Shown piece by piece: positions 28,369 to 37,437 of a stretch of 64,000 nucleotides of DNA. The number at the start of each line of letters is the position of its first letter. The first letter of the stretch is position 1. A program made the translations under genes and the position numbers. Below the pieces are notes generated by a model. It saw only the letters and a program-made list of their open reading frames with translations. It was not told where the DNA came from and searched no databases. Origin of the DNA: Pseudoroseomonas aestuarii (GTDB lineage Bacteria; Pseudomonadota; Alphaproteobacteria; Acetobacterales; Acetobacteraceae); the NCBI RefSeq assembly GCF_042651065.1, contig NZ_JBHSCH010000004.1, positions 186,001 to 250,000 of the forward strand, given 5' to 3'.

Positions 28369-30197
28369 CACAGCGCCTTCCCGAAGGTCATGACGAATTC
28401 CGCGCCTTCCAGGCCCTCCGGGCGTTCCGGCGCCTCCAGCGTGCCGCCGAGATCGGCCACGATGTCGCGGCAGATCACCAGCCCCAGGCCGAGACCGGCG
28501 GATTTGGTGGTGGTGAAGGGCATGAACAATGAGCGGCGCACCACGGGCGCGAGGCCGGGGCCGTTATCGGCGACCCGCAGCGTGGCGCCGCCCTCCGGCC
28601 CGGCGGCGGCGCTGATGCGGATGCGGCCATCGGCGCGGCCCTGCAACGCCTCGATGGCGTTCTGGACGAGGTTCACCAGCACCTGCTCCAGCCGCACCCG
28701 CTCGGCGCGGAGCCGGGGCTCGCCCTCCACCGCCACCTCCACCGCGACGCCGTGCTGCCGCAGCCGGTGGCCGACCAGCAGCAGCGCCCCCTCGATGGCG
28801 GCGCGCAGGGCCACCGGCTCGCTCTCGCCGCCACCCTTGCGGGCGAAGCCGCGCAGCCCCTCGGTGATGGTGCCGATCCGCCCTGTCAGCCCGGCGATCG
28901 TCTCCACCGCGCGCCCGGCCGTGGCCGCGTCGCCGCGCCCCAGCAGCTTCAGCGCGTTGTCGGCGAAGGTGCGGATGGCGGCCAGCGGCTGGTTGATCTC
29001 ATGCGCCACGCTGGCGGTGATCTGGCCGAGGATGGCCAGGCGGTTGGCCTGGGCCAGCTCGTCGCGCAGCCCGTGCAGCGTGGCCTCGGCGCGCTGGCGT
29101 TCCACTGCCTCGGCGCGCAGCCTTGCATTGGCGGTGCGCAGCTCGGCGGTGCGGAGGCTCACCTGCTCCTCCAGCTCCTGCCGGCGGGCGGCGTCGCGCG
29201 CCAGGTCGCGGCGCAGCTGGCCGCGCCGCCGCCGCGCCAGCGCCATGCCCGCCAGCATGGCGCCGCCCAGCAGCAGCGCGCCCAGCAGCGCCGCCAGGCG
29301 GGCCGGCTCCAGCACCGGGCGCACCGGGGCCAGCAGGGTCAGCGTCCAGCCGGTGCCGGGCACGGGGCGGGTGACGGGCAGGGCCGGGCTGTCCTCCGGC
29401 CGGGCGCCGGGCGGCAGGCGGCGCAGCGTGGCATCGCCGGCCAGCGGCGCGAGGCGGAGGTCGCCGAGCGGCGCATTGCCGAATTGCAGGCTCTCGCGGA
29501 TCGCCTCGTGCTCCGGCCCCGCCAGCGGCCGGGTGGCCAGGAAGTGCCAGGCCGGCACGCTGGTGACGGTGACGATGCCGCGCGGGTCCGTGGCCAGGAC
29601 GGGACCGGGCAGCCGGCGCCAGGCTTCCTCCACCGCCTCGAACTCCGCCTTGACGACGATGACGCCGGCCGGCCCGTCCCGCCCGTCCAGCCGCCGCGCC
29701 AGGTAGAGGCCGGGGCGGTTGCTGACGGTGCCGAGGGCGAAATGCTCCGCCGCGCCCTCGCGCAGCGCATCGCGGAAATAGGGGCGGAAGGCATAGTCGC
29801 TGCCGACGAAGCTGGTGCCGGTGCGCCAGTTGCTGGCGGCCAGCGCCACGCCGGTGCGGTCCAGCGCGTAGATCACGGCGGTGCGGGTGCCCTGGGCCAG
29901 CGCCTCCAGCTTGGCGTTCAGCGCCTCCAGCCGCGCCGGGCTGGGGGCGGCGAGCGCCTCCCGCAGGTCGGGGTCCTGCGCCAGGATGAGGGGCAGGCTG
30001 CGCTGCTTCTCGATCTCGGCCTGCAGCACGGCGCCGCGCAGCTCGGCGGCGGCGCCGGCCGAGGCGGCGAGGTCGGCCAGCACCCAGCGCCGCGCCAGAT
30101 GGTCGGCGCCACGGTCGAGCGCGAACAGCACGGCGAGGGCCGCGACAACCTGGAACAGGCTCCGCCATGGGCGGGCCGCGCCGGGCGCGGCGCTCAT
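28368..30197 (-). CDS. dctB: C4-dicarboxylate sensor histidine kinase DctB
   Basis: 609-residue membrane kinase. The first helix is near residues 13-30, a large periplasmic PDC/Cache sensor covers about 35-275, the second helix is near 295-320, and a coiled-coil (QELEEQVSLRTAELRTANARL) precedes the kinase. The phosphoacceptor His is in SVAHEINQPLAAIRTF (about 397), with N and G boxes in LVNLVQNAIEALQG and GLGLGLVICRDI. It senses periplasmic dicarboxylates in the known family and phosphorylates DctD. It overlaps dctD and is divergent from dctA. Confidence 0.92.
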
Positions 30198-30216
30198 GCC
30201 GGATGCCCGCCAGGCC

Positions 30217-30232
30217 GGGCGGAAAGCCGCAC
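30217..30232. promoter_or_regulatory. DctD upstream activator site 2 (degenerate)
   Basis: gggcggaaagccgcac, a near copy of the perfect palindrome 32 bases downstream. The centre-to-centre distance of 32 bases is about three helical turns, so two activator dimers would bind the same face of DNA. It lies just inside the dctB-dctA gap. Confidence 0.65.
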
Positions 30233-30248
30233 AACGCCTCTGGAATCT

Positions 30249-30264
30249 GTGCGGAAATCCGCAC
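30249..30264. promoter_or_regulatory. DctD upstream activator site 1
   Basis: gtgcggaaatccgcac: 7-bp arms gtgcgga/tccgcac around AA. This is very like the palindromic sites described for rhizobial DctD. It is placed about 100 bases before the sigma-54 -24/-12 element, the normal distance for an enhancer acting by looping. Confidence 0.75.
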
Positions 30265-30350
30265 GATCAGCGCCGGCGTGCCGGCCATGCCGCCGCACAA
30301 ACATGTATAAGATCAAGGAGTAAGCCAGAGCGGCCGGACCCTGCCCGCTC

Positions 30351-30366
30351 TGGCACCCCCCTTGCC
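30351..30366 (+). promoter_or_regulatory. sigma-54 promoter of dctA
   Basis: TGGCAC-N5-TTGC: tggcaccccccttgcc, matching the -24/-12 consensus at every conserved position (GG at 30352-30353, GC at 30364-30365). Transcription should start near 30377, leaving a leader of about 90 bases before the dctA ATG. Confidence 0.88.
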
Positions 30367-30469
30367 ATGGGGGTTCCGAGCACCGCCCTCGCGGCGGTCC
30401 ACACCACGGAACGACACCGCCGGCGCGGCGGCACGGCCACGCCGGAACTTCAGGCAGGGGGGGATATCC

Positions 30470-31810
30470 ATGGCCTATGCACCCATCCAAGCGGCGACCG
30501 CGCCCGGCGCGCCGCGCAAATTCTACCAGCACCTGTATGTGCAGGTTCTCTTCGCCATCGCCGTCGGCATCCTGCTCGGGCACTTCTATCCGCAGACCGG
30601 CGCGGACATGAAGCCGCTGGGCGACGCCTTCATCAAGCTGGTCAAGATGGTCATCGCCCCGGTCATCTTCCTGACGGTGGTGACCGGCATCGCCGGGGTG
30701 CGCGACATCGGCAAGGTCGGCCGCGTCGCCGGCAAGGCGATGCTCTACTTCCTGGTCTTCTCCACCCTGGCGCTGATCGTCGGGCTGATCGTGGCCAACA
30801 TCGTGCAGCCCGGCGCCGGGCTGAACGTGGACCCCGCCACGCTCGACCCCAAGGCCGTCTCCGGCTACGCCGCCAAGGCGCACGAGACGACGCTGGTCGG
30901 CTTCCTGACCAACATCATCCCCGCCTCCCCGGTGGCCGCGTTCGTCTCGGGCGACATCCTGCAGGTGCTGTTCTTCTCGGTGCTGTTCGGCATCGCCCTC
31001 GCCTCGGTGGGCGACAAGGCGGAGCCGGTCATGGCCGTGCTGCACTCCGCCTCGGCCGGCATGTTCAAGCTGGTGGCCATCCTGATGAAGGCCGCGCCGA
31101 TCGGCGCCTTCGGCGCCATGGCCTTCACCATCGGCCGCTACGGCATCGGCTCCATCGCCAGCCTGGCGCTGCTGATCGCCACCTTCTACCTCACGGCGCT
31201 GATTTTCGTGCTGGTCGTGCTGGGGGCGGTCGCCCGCTACAACGGCTTCTCGATCCTGGCGCTGATCCGCTACATCAAGGAGGAGCTGCTGCTGGTGCTC
31301 GGCACCTCCTCCTCCGAGGCGGCGCTGCCGACACTGATGGAGAAGATGGAGCGCGCCGGCTGCCGCAAGTCGGTGGTGGGGCTCGTGGTGCCCACCGGCT
31401 ACAGCTTCAACCTGGACGGCACCAACATCTACATGACCATGGCGGCGCTGTTCATCGCCCAGGCCACGGGCATCGAGCTGAGCCTGTGGGACCAGGTGCT
31501 GCTGCTGCTGGTGGCCATGCTCTCCTCGAAGGGCGCGGCGGGCATCACCGGCGCGGGCTTCATCACCCTGGCCGCCACCCTCTCGGTGGTGCCGGCGGTG
31601 CCGGTGGCCGGCATGGCGCTGATCCTCGGCATCGACCGCTTCATGTCCGAGTGCCGGGCGCTGACCAACCTGGTGGGCAATGCGGTGGCCTGCATCGTCG
31701 TCGCCCGCTGGGAAGGCGAGCTGGACCAGGAGCAGCTGCGCCTGGCGCTCAGCGGCAAGGCGCTGCCGGAGGCGCCGGAGGCCATCGGGCTGGCGCAGCC
31801 GGCCGAGTGA
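30470..31810 (+). CDS. dctA: C4-dicarboxylate:cation symporter DctA
   Basis: 446-residue inner-membrane transporter of the DAACS/glutamate-transporter-like family, importing succinate, fumarate and malate with protons or sodium. Conserved segments are KMVIAPVIFLTVVTGIA, the serine-rich reentrant loop LGTSSSEAALP, and GYSFNLDGTNIYM. The start is the ATG at 30470, preceded by a G-rich ribosome site. It is driven by the sigma-54 promoter and followed by a strong terminator. Confidence 0.96.
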   Translation: MAYAPIQAATAPGAPRKFYQHLYVQVLFAIAVGILLGHFYPQTGADMKPLGDAFIKLVKMVIAPVIFLTVVTGIAGVRDIGKVGRVAGKAMLYFLVFSTLALIVGLIVANIVQPGAGLNVDPATLDPKAVSGYAAKAHETTLVGFLTNIIPASPVAAFVSGDILQVLFFSVLFGIALASVGDKAEPVMAVLHSASAGMFKLVAILMKAAPIGAFGAMAFTIGRYGIGSIASLALLIATFYLTALIFVLVVLGAVARYNGFSILALIRYIKEELLLVLGTSSSEAALPTLMEKMERAGCRKSVVGLVVPTGYSFNLDGTNIYMTMAALFIAQATGIELSLWDQVLLLLVAMLSSKGAAGITGAGFITLAATLSVVPAVPVAGMALILGIDRFMSECRALTNLVGNAVACIVVARWEGELDQEQLRLALSGKALPEAPEAIGLAQPAE

Positions 31811-31857
31811 CGCGCCGCGCGCGCCGGGGCGACCAGCCCCGGACCGCGCCGGAGGCC

Positions 31858-31891
31858 GGCCGGGGGAGCATCCGCTTCCCCGGCCTTTTTT
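31858..31891 (+). terminator. rho-independent terminator of dctA
   Basis: Ten-pair stem (ggccggggga / ttccccggcc, one G-U) with an 8-base loop, followed directly by six T at 31886-31891. Confidence 0.85.
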
Positions 31892-32008
31892 GCGCCGCTG
31901 CCCGGCGGCCCCGCCGCTTGTGGCCGGCCCGCGGCCGCCGCAACATGCCGGCCCGCCACGGCCTGCCCGCCGTGGCCTGCCCGCCGGATTGCCAAGGGAG
32001 TTCCACCC

Positions 32009-32842
32009 GTGCCGGAGACCACCGCGACGGACCTGCCCCGGCAGGCCGCCGCCGCCCTGGAACGGCTGCGCCTCGCCGCGCCGCTGGTCCACAACATCAC
32101 CAATGTCGTCGTCGCCAATGTCACGGCCAATGCCCTGCTGGCGGTGGGCGCCTCGCCGGCCATGGTGCAGGCGGAGGAGGAGGTGGCCGATTTCGCCCCC
32201 CACGCCGCCGCGCTGGTGGTGAATATCGGCACCCTCACCGCGCCGCAGCTGCGGGCCATGCGCCGCGCCGTCCCGGCGGCGCGGGCGGCGGGCGTGCCGT
32301 GGGTCCTCGACCCCGTGGCGGCCGGCGCCACCCCGTTCCGGCTGGCGGCGGCGCAGGAGATGGCGGCGCTGCGTCCCGCCGTGCTGCGCGGCAACGCCTC
32401 CGAGATCCTGGCCGTGGCCGGCGAGGCCGGCCTCGCCTCCCGCGGCGTCGACAGCGCGCATCCCACGGCGATGGCGCACGCGGCGGCGGCGCGGCTGGCG
32501 CGCGCGCTCGGCATCACGGTCGCCGTCACCGGGGCGGTGGATCATGTCACCGACGGGGAGAGGGCCGTCGCGGTGGCCAATGGCCACCCCTTGCTCACCC
32601 GCGTCACCGGCATGGGCTGCACCGCGACGGCGCTGATCGGCGCCTTCCTGGGCGCCGGGCTGCCGGGGATGGCGGCGGCGGTGGCCGGGCTGGCCACACT
32701 GGGCGTGGCGGCCGAGCGGGCGGCGGGGCAGGCGTGTGGCCCCGGCAGCTTCCAGGTCGCGCTGCTCGACGCGCTGCATGCGCTGGAGCCACCGGCCCTG
32801 GCCGCCTCCGCCCGCCTGGCCCCGGCGCCCGCCGGAGGCTGA
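32009..32842 (+). CDS. thiM: hydroxyethylthiazole kinase ThiM
   Basis: ATP-dependent phosphorylation of 4-methyl-5-(2-hydroxyethyl)thiazole for thiamine salvage. The 277-residue product has VHNITNVVVANVTANALLAV at the start, WVLDPVAAGAT, LRGNASEILA and the catalytic VTGMGCTATALIGAFLG. The GTG at 32009 follows AAGGGAG. No other thiamine gene is adjacent and no TPP riboswitch could be recognised in the leader. Confidence 0.95.
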   Translation: MPETTATDLPRQAAAALERLRLAAPLVHNITNVVVANVTANALLAVGASPAMVQAEEEVADFAPHAAALVVNIGTLTAPQLRAMRRAVPAARAAGVPWVLDPVAAGATPFRLAAAQEMAALRPAVLRGNASEILAVAGEAGLASRGVDSAHPTAMAHAAAARLARALGITVAVTGAVDHVTDGERAVAVANGHPLLTRVTGMGCTATALIGAFLGAGLPGMAAAVAGLATLGVAAERAAGQACGPGSFQVALLDALHALEPPALAASARLAPAPAGG

Positions 32843-32895
32843 CCAGGGGGCGGCACGAGGGGGCGGCGCGAGGGGCGGCGCGGCGGCGCCTTGCC

Positions 32896-33258
32896 TCAGC
32901 CCGGGCGGCCCACCAGGGCGATCACCGCCTCGATCACCTCGCCGATGATGAAGGGCTTCTCGAAGATGCGGGCGAACAAATGTCCGCTCTCGCGGGCGAG
33001 GTCGGCATGCGCGCCGCTCATCAGGATGATCGGCATGCCGGTGCCAAGGCGGCCCCGGATCGCCTGGGCGAACTCCACGCCGTTCATGACCGGCATCATG
33101 TAGTCGGTGATGACGAGATCGGGGCGCTCGCGGTCCAGCACGTCCAGCCCCTTCCTGCCGTTGCTGGCACGGACCACCATGAACCCTTCATCCTCCAGGG
33201 CGAAGGCGAGCACGTCCGTGATGAGGAACTCGTCGTCCGCGACCAAGATCGTTGTCAT
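32896..33258 (-). CDS. stand-alone response-regulator receiver protein
   Basis: 120 residues, a single CheY-like receiver: acidic pair Asp8-Asp9, phosphoacceptor Asp52 (VITDYMMPVMNG), Lys101 (EKPF). There is no output domain. Its gene follows the KaiC-like ATPase gene by 30 bases on the same strand, so the receiver and the ATPase are likely to work together. A phosphodonor kinase is not encoded next to it. Confidence 0.88.
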   Translation of the reverse strand: MTTILVADDEFLITDVLAFALEDEGFMVVRASNGRKGLDVLDRERPDLVITDYMMPVMNGVEFAQAIRGRLGTGMPIILMSGAHADLARESGHLFARIFEKPFIIGEVIEAVIALVGRPG

Positions 33259-33288
33259 GATGTGGTACCGCTCTGAACGCTCGCGCGG

Positions 33289-34728
33289 TCAGCTCCCCTT
33301 CTTCGTAGGGGAGCCGGAAAGCACCATGGACATCTTCTCGAAGCTCGGCTTGAGGAGGATGCCATCGCTGGTGATGGTGACGTCGCGCAGGGAGGGGTCG
33401 TAGTCGCTGTCGCGCACCTTCAGGATGGTCAGCACCCGCCTCACATCCGCTTCCACCTCGACGAAACGGAGCATCAGCAGGTTGTCCATGAGGCTGGAGA
33501 GTTCCGGCGCCGGCGCATTGATCTCCGCTCCGAACAGGCCGCGCATCTCCCATGTGAACACGGTGGTGACGCCGCGTTCGCGCAACTCGTTGGTCAGGGC
33601 CGTGTAGAAGTCGATCAGCCGGTCCGGGCGGGCGGCGGCGCGGGCCATGCCGCTCAGGCTGTCGATCATCACGCGCCGCACCTTGCGCCGTTCCACGGCC
33701 CCGAGCAGCTGATGGCCCAGCCGATCCAGGGACCGCTGCGAGGCAGGCTGCCAGATGATCTCGACCGCGCCGGAGGCGACCAGGCCGCGCAGGTCGATGC
33801 CCAGGTTGGCGGCCTTCAGGCAGAGGCGCTCCGGCGTCTCGTAGAAGCCGAACAGCAGCCCCGGCTCCTCCGGCGTGCAGCGTGACAGAAAATGCAGGCC
33901 GAGCGAGGTCTTGCCGCTGCCCGAAGGCCCCAGCACCAAGGTGATGGAGGCAGGCGGCAGGCCGCCGCCCAGCATCTCGTCCATCACCGGGATGCCGCTG
34001 CTCTCCCGCGCCACGCTCACCGGCTCCTGCGAGGCGACCTGCCCCCAGACGGTCTCCAGCCTGGGATACACCACGACGCCCTGGCTGTTGATCTCGAACT
34101 CGTGCAGGCCGGCAAGGGCGCCGCTGCCGCGGGTCTTGCGCAGGTGGATGCGGCGCAGGGAGCGGCTGCCGACCAGCTCCTCCCCCAGCTCGATCACCCC
34201 GTCCACCATGGTGTGCTCCGGGCTGCCATCATCCAGCCGGGCGCTGGTGAGGAACAGCACGGTGCAGCCGGCGAAGGCGGCATGGCCCTGCAGCTCCGCG
34301 ATGAAGCGCTTGGTGTCGAGCTGCGTCTCGGCGCGGGAACGGGCGTTGAGCACCCCGTCCACCACCATCACCGAGGCCTTCTGCCGGCTGATCTCGCGCC
34401 GCAGCAGCTTGACCACCTCGTCCAGCCCCTCATTCTCCAGCGTGTCGAAGGCGCTGACGAACTGCATCTCCGCGCCCACCCGGTCCCGCCTGAAGAAGCT
34501 CAGCGTCGACAGGAACTGGAACAGCCGCTCATGCGTCTCGGAGAGCAGGGTGGCGAACAGGACGCGCCCGCCGCGGCTGGCGTGGTGGAAGGCGATCTGG
34601 CTGGCGAAGATGGTCTTCCCGGAGCCGGGACGCCCCTGGATGATATAGGATGAGCCGGCGACCAGCCCGCCCTTCAGCAGGATATCGAGGCCGGCGATCC
34701 CACTTTCGATCCGGGGAAGTTGTTCCAT
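33289..34728 (-). CDS. double-domain KaiC-like RecA ATPase
   Basis: 479 residues with two tandem KaiC domains. Walker A is GRPGSGKT at 32-39 and GPSGSGKT at 267-274; Walker B is at about 119-126 and 351-360. Acidic catalytic residues are in LSETHERL (62-69) and YETPERL (296-302). At the position that I align with the KaiC phosphosites Ser431-Thr432, this protein has Ser411-Ser412 (ELSSLMDNLL). No kaiA or kaiB is nearby. KaiC-like proteins outside cyanobacteria are tied to stress tolerance or signalling. The function here is not established. Confidence 0.88.
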   Translation of the reverse strand: MEQLPRIESGIAGLDILLKGGLVAGSSYIIQGRPGSGKTIFASQIAFHHASRGGRVLFATLLSETHERLFQFLSTLSFFRRDRVGAEMQFVSAFDTLENEGLDEVVKLLRREISRQKASVMVVDGVLNARSRAETQLDTKRFIAELQGHAAFAGCTVLFLTSARLDDGSPEHTMVDGVIELGEELVGSRSLRRIHLRKTRGSGALAGLHEFEINSQGVVVYPRLETVWGQVASQEPVSVARESSGIPVMDEMLGGGLPPASITLVLGPSGSGKTSLGLHFLSRCTPEEPGLLFGFYETPERLCLKAANLGIDLRGLVASGAVEIIWQPASQRSLDRLGHQLLGAVERRKVRRVMIDSLSGMARAAARPDRLIDFYTALTNELRERGVTTVFTWEMRGLFGAEINAPAPELSSLMDNLLMLRFVEVEADVRRVLTILKVRDSDYDPSLRDVTITSDGILLKPSFEKMSMVLSGSPTKKGS

Positions 34729-35075
34729 GGGGTTCGCCTTGCTGAGAGTCCGGAGGGCGGATCATTCGCGAAACGGATGGGATATGATCCTCTGGAACCG
34801 CCCGGGCGCGACCACGGCCCGGTCCTCTGGACCATGCCCGGCCAGTGCGGTGATGCTCCGTCCCTTCAACGGACATTCGCGCGTGACGTCAAGACCACGC
34901 TTCTGGCTCTCGCCCTGGGAAAAAGCGGCCGCGGCGGGCTGCGTGGCCCGCCGCGGCAGGCCGGCACGGAGGAAAGCGCCCGTGCCGGTTCCCGAACTGT
35001 TTACAAACGGTGGGCGCCGCCGGGCGCGCGGCCCGCAGGCGGAGCCGCCACATGGCTGCCGCCCACGGCCAGCCC
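34729..35075. other. intergenic region upstream of the KaiC-like gene
   Basis: 347 bases between the KaiC-like gene start and the DUF892 gene end. I see no convincing coding sequence and no clear terminator. A small inverted motif gtttacaaac lies at about 35000. GGAAC at 34795-34799 lacks the matching downstream CGTT/TGTT, so no EcfG-type promoter is called here. Confidence 0.5.
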
Positions 35076-35582
35076 TCAGGCCGCCTGCTTCACCGCCAGC
35101 GGATTGATGGCAGAATTCGCCATCTCGTTCAGCAGGCTGTCGGTCTCCTTCTCCTCCGCCAGCGTCGCCTCGATCAGCCCCAGCACCTCCTTGTCGCCGC
35201 GGGCCTTGGCCCAGGCCAGCAACGTGCCGTAGCGCGCCATCTCGTAGTGCTCCACCGCCTGGGCGGAGGCGATCAGCCCCGCATCCAGCACCGGGCCGGG
35301 CCCCTGCGCGCTCTCGATCAGCTCCTCGCATTCCTCGACCAGGCCGTTGATGGCCTCGCAGGTCACGCCCTGGGCGCGCTTGCCGAGCGCCTCGAAGACC
35401 TGCTGCAGGCGCTCGATCTGGCCCTGGGTCTGCTCGCGGTGCTTGAGGAAGGCGGCCTTCAGCGCCTCGTCCTGGGCGACTTTCGCCATCTTCGGCAGCG
35501 CCTTCAGGATCTGCCGTTCAGCGTAGTAGACATCCTTCAGCGTGTGCAGGAAGAGGTCGTCCAACGTCTTGATAGTGGCCAT
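35076..35582 (-). CDS. YciF/DUF892 ferritin-like protein
   Basis: 168-residue four-helix-bundle protein of the YciE/YciF (DUF892) group: DLFLHTLKDVYYAERQILKALPKMA at the start, with the helix pairs carrying EHYEMARYG and EEKETDSLLNEMA. Family members are stress-induced and bind di-iron in some structures. A GGAAC-N17-TGTT element upstream suggests control by an EcfG-type general-stress sigma factor. Confidence 0.9.
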   Translation of the reverse strand: MATIKTLDDLFLHTLKDVYYAERQILKALPKMAKVAQDEALKAAFLKHREQTQGQIERLQQVFEALGKRAQGVTCEAINGLVEECEELIESAQGPGPVLDAGLIASAQAVEHYEMARYGTLLAWAKARGDKEVLGLIEATLAEEKETDSLLNEMANSAINPLAVKQAA

Positions 35583-35644
35583 GTCTGATCTCCTGATTGA
35601 CGCCGCGCCCGTGGCGGGGCGCAGCGCGATGTCGCCAGGGCCAG

Positions 35645-35670
35645 AACATCCAGGCGGGGGGCAAGGTTCC
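35645..35670 (-). promoter_or_regulatory. EcfG-type general-stress promoter for the DUF892 gene
   Basis: On the minus strand GGAAC (35670-35666), 17 bases, then TGTT (35648-35645). This fits the alphaproteobacterial EcfG consensus GGAAC-N16/17-cGTT except for T in place of the weakly conserved C. It ends 62 bases before the start codon. The identical spacing and -10 occur at 37756-37781. Confidence 0.6.
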
Positions 35671-35740
35671 CGCCTTCGTGCAACCTCGTCCCCCGTTCAG
35701 GGCTTGCAACGAGAGGTTCATAACAAAGGAGGCCCGCTCC

Positions 35741-35923
35741 ATGGCCGACACATCAGGATATCGCTCGGTGCGCCCGCACAATGTCGGCCCGCACGACGTG
35801 CAGAAGGATGAGAAAACCGAGGCGACGACGCGCCGGCAGCCGGAGAAGGCCTACAACACCGAGGTCGCGGAACAGGCCGCCATCACCGGTGCCAACCGCC
35901 CGGAGCAGCTCAAGAAGGACTGA
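35741..35923 (+). CDS. small hydrophilic hypothetical protein
   Basis: 60 residues, strongly charged and with no hydrophobic segment (DVQKDEKTEATTRRQPEKAY in the middle). A perfect AGGAGG lies ten bases before the ATG at 35741. Not recognised. It is divergent from the DUF892 gene with 158 bases between them. Its composition resembles small disordered stress proteins, but that is only an impression. Confidence 0.55.
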   Translation: MADTSGYRSVRPHNVGPHDVQKDEKTEATTRRQPEKAYNTEVAEQAAITGANRPEQLKKD

Positions 35924-36048
35924 GCCGCGCGGCCTGGTTCGTTTCCCCCGCACCTCCCACCGCGCCCGGCAGGGGGGGCGGGCAAGGTTGCGCCGCGGCG
36001 CGCTTGTGTCCAAGCTCGCCGCAGAACAACCTGGAGGAAACGAACTTG

Positions 36049-37023
36049 GTGCGACACCTGCTGGGCCGCCGCGGCCTGCTGGCGGCCCCGGCCCTGCTTC
36101 TGGCCCGGCCGGGCCTTGCGCAGCCATCCTGGCCGACGCGGGCGATCTCGATCGTCACCGGCTACGCCCCCGGCGGCCTGACCGACGTGACCACCCGCGC
36201 TATCGCACAGCGCATGGAGCGCGACCTGAGGCAGCCCATCGTGGTCGAGAACCGGGTCGGGGGAGCGACCTCGGTGGCTTCCACCCATGTCGCCCAGGCC
36301 GCGCCCGACGGGTACACCCTGCTGATGGGCGCATCCTCCCTGGCCATCAACCCGGCCCTGCAGCCCGACCTGACGCCGCGCGAGCCGATGCGGGAGCTGC
36401 TGCCGCTCGGCCTTGCCTACCGCACCGCCTTTGTCCTGCACGTGCATCCCAGCCTGCCCGTGAAGTCGGTGCCGGAGCTGATCGCCTATGCGAAGGCCAA
36501 TCCCGGCAAGCTGAACTTCGGCAGCAGCGGCACGGGCGCGGTCAACCACCTGGCGCTGGAACTGCTCCGGCAGCAGGCGGGCATCGACGTGCTGCACGTG
36601 CCCTATCGTGGCGGCGTGCCGGCGCTGACCGACCTGCGGACCAACCGGATCCAGGCGATGTTCCAGGCGGCGCTGGAGGCCCTGCCGGTGGTGCAGGAAG
36701 GCATCACCCGCGCCATCGCCGTCAGCAGCAAGGAGAGGATGCCGCTCTTCCCCGACGTGCCGCCGGTGGCCGACACCCTGCCGGGCTTCGAGGCGGTGTT
36801 CTGGCAGGGGCTGTTCGCGCCGCGCGGCCTGCCGGCACCGATCGCGCAGCGCCTGACCGAAACGCTGCGCAACGCCACGGAGGACCAGGACCTGCGCGCC
36901 CGCATGGCGGCGCAGGGTGTCGCCATCGAAACGGGGGATGGCGAGGCCATGCGCCGCATCCTGGCCGAGGACACCAAGTTGTGGGGAGAGCTGATACGGC
37001 GCGGCAACATCCGCCCGGAATAA
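36049..37023 (+). CDS. Bug/TctC-family periplasmic solute-binding protein
   Basis: 324-residue extracytoplasmic receptor of the tripartite tricarboxylate transporter type. The signal region is GRRGLLAAPALLLARPGLAQ. The Bug fold is shown by GYAPGGLTDVTTRAIA, VVENRVGGATSVAS, APDGYTLLMG and LNFGSSGTGAVNHLA. The start is the GTG at 36049, ten bases after GGAGGA; a TTG immediately before is possible. No tctA or tctB membrane partners are nearby, which is common for orphan Bug receptors. Confidence 0.9.
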   Translation: MRHLLGRRGLLAAPALLLARPGLAQPSWPTRAISIVTGYAPGGLTDVTTRAIAQRMERDLRQPIVVENRVGGATSVASTHVAQAAPDGYTLLMGASSLAINPALQPDLTPREPMRELLPLGLAYRTAFVLHVHPSLPVKSVPELIAYAKANPGKLNFGSSGTGAVNHLALELLRQQAGIDVLHVPYRGGVPALTDLRTNRIQAMFQAALEALPVVQEGITRAIAVSSKERMPLFPDVPPVADTLPGFEAVFWQGLFAPRGLPAPIAQRLTETLRNATEDQDLRARMAAQGVAIETGDGEAMRRILAEDTKLWGELIRRGNIRPE

Positions 37024-37163
37024 CGCCGTTCAGCCTGCCTTCCGGTGCAACCGGTGCAACCCGCCGGCCTCCCGGAGCTTCTTGACCCATCGGGCCGATC
37101 CGGCGCGGCAGGGAAAGCCTGCCGCGCGGCGGCCAAAACCCGAGCGGAACAGGGCGCAGCGCC

Positions 37164-37418
37164 ATGGGCATTATCTGGACCATCATCATCGGCTTCCTCG
37201 CGGGCCTCGTCGCGAAGTGGATCATGCCGGGCGACAAGGAGCCGAGCGGGTTCATCCTGACCACGCTGCTGGGCATCATCGGCGCCTTCGTCGCTTCCTA
37301 TCTCGGCCAGGCGGTCGGCTGGTACCGTGCGGGAGAAGGAGCGGGCTTCATCGGCGCCGTGGTGGGTGCCATCATCGTGCTGGCCATCTACGGCATGGTG
37401 GCGCGCCGCCGCGCCTGA
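37164..37418 (+). CDS. GlsB/YeaQ/YmgE family stress-response membrane protein
   Basis: 84 residues with three transmembrane helices: MGIIWTIIIGFLAGLVAKWI, then FILTTLLGIIGAFVASYLG and FIGAVVGAIIVLAIYGMV. This is the transglycosylase-associated (YmgE) family, small glycine-rich membrane proteins raised under stress. It is followed by a strong hairpin terminator shared with the convergent gene. Confidence 0.92.
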   Translation: MGIIWTIIIGFLAGLVAKWIMPGDKEPSGFILTTLLGIIGAFVASYLGQAVGWYRAGEGAGFIGAVVGAIIVLAIYGMVARRRA

Positions 37419-37437
37419 GGCCGGAGACCATGCGGAA

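Noticed and set aside
31892..32008. TPP riboswitch before thiM
   Set aside because: The leader is only about 115 bases and lacks the conserved CTGAGA and related core segments of the thi-box.
29881..33276. Plus-strand reading frame of 1131 codons and a minus-strand one of 861 codons over dctA-thiM
   Set aside because: Both run across several real genes (dctB, dctA, thiM, receiver) in wrong frames. Low-complexity Arg/Gly/His composition marks them as products of high GC.
34795..34820. EcfG-type promoter near the KaiC-like gene
   Set aside because: GGAAC is present on the plus strand, but there is no CGTT or TGTT at 16-17 bases and no plus-strand gene follows.
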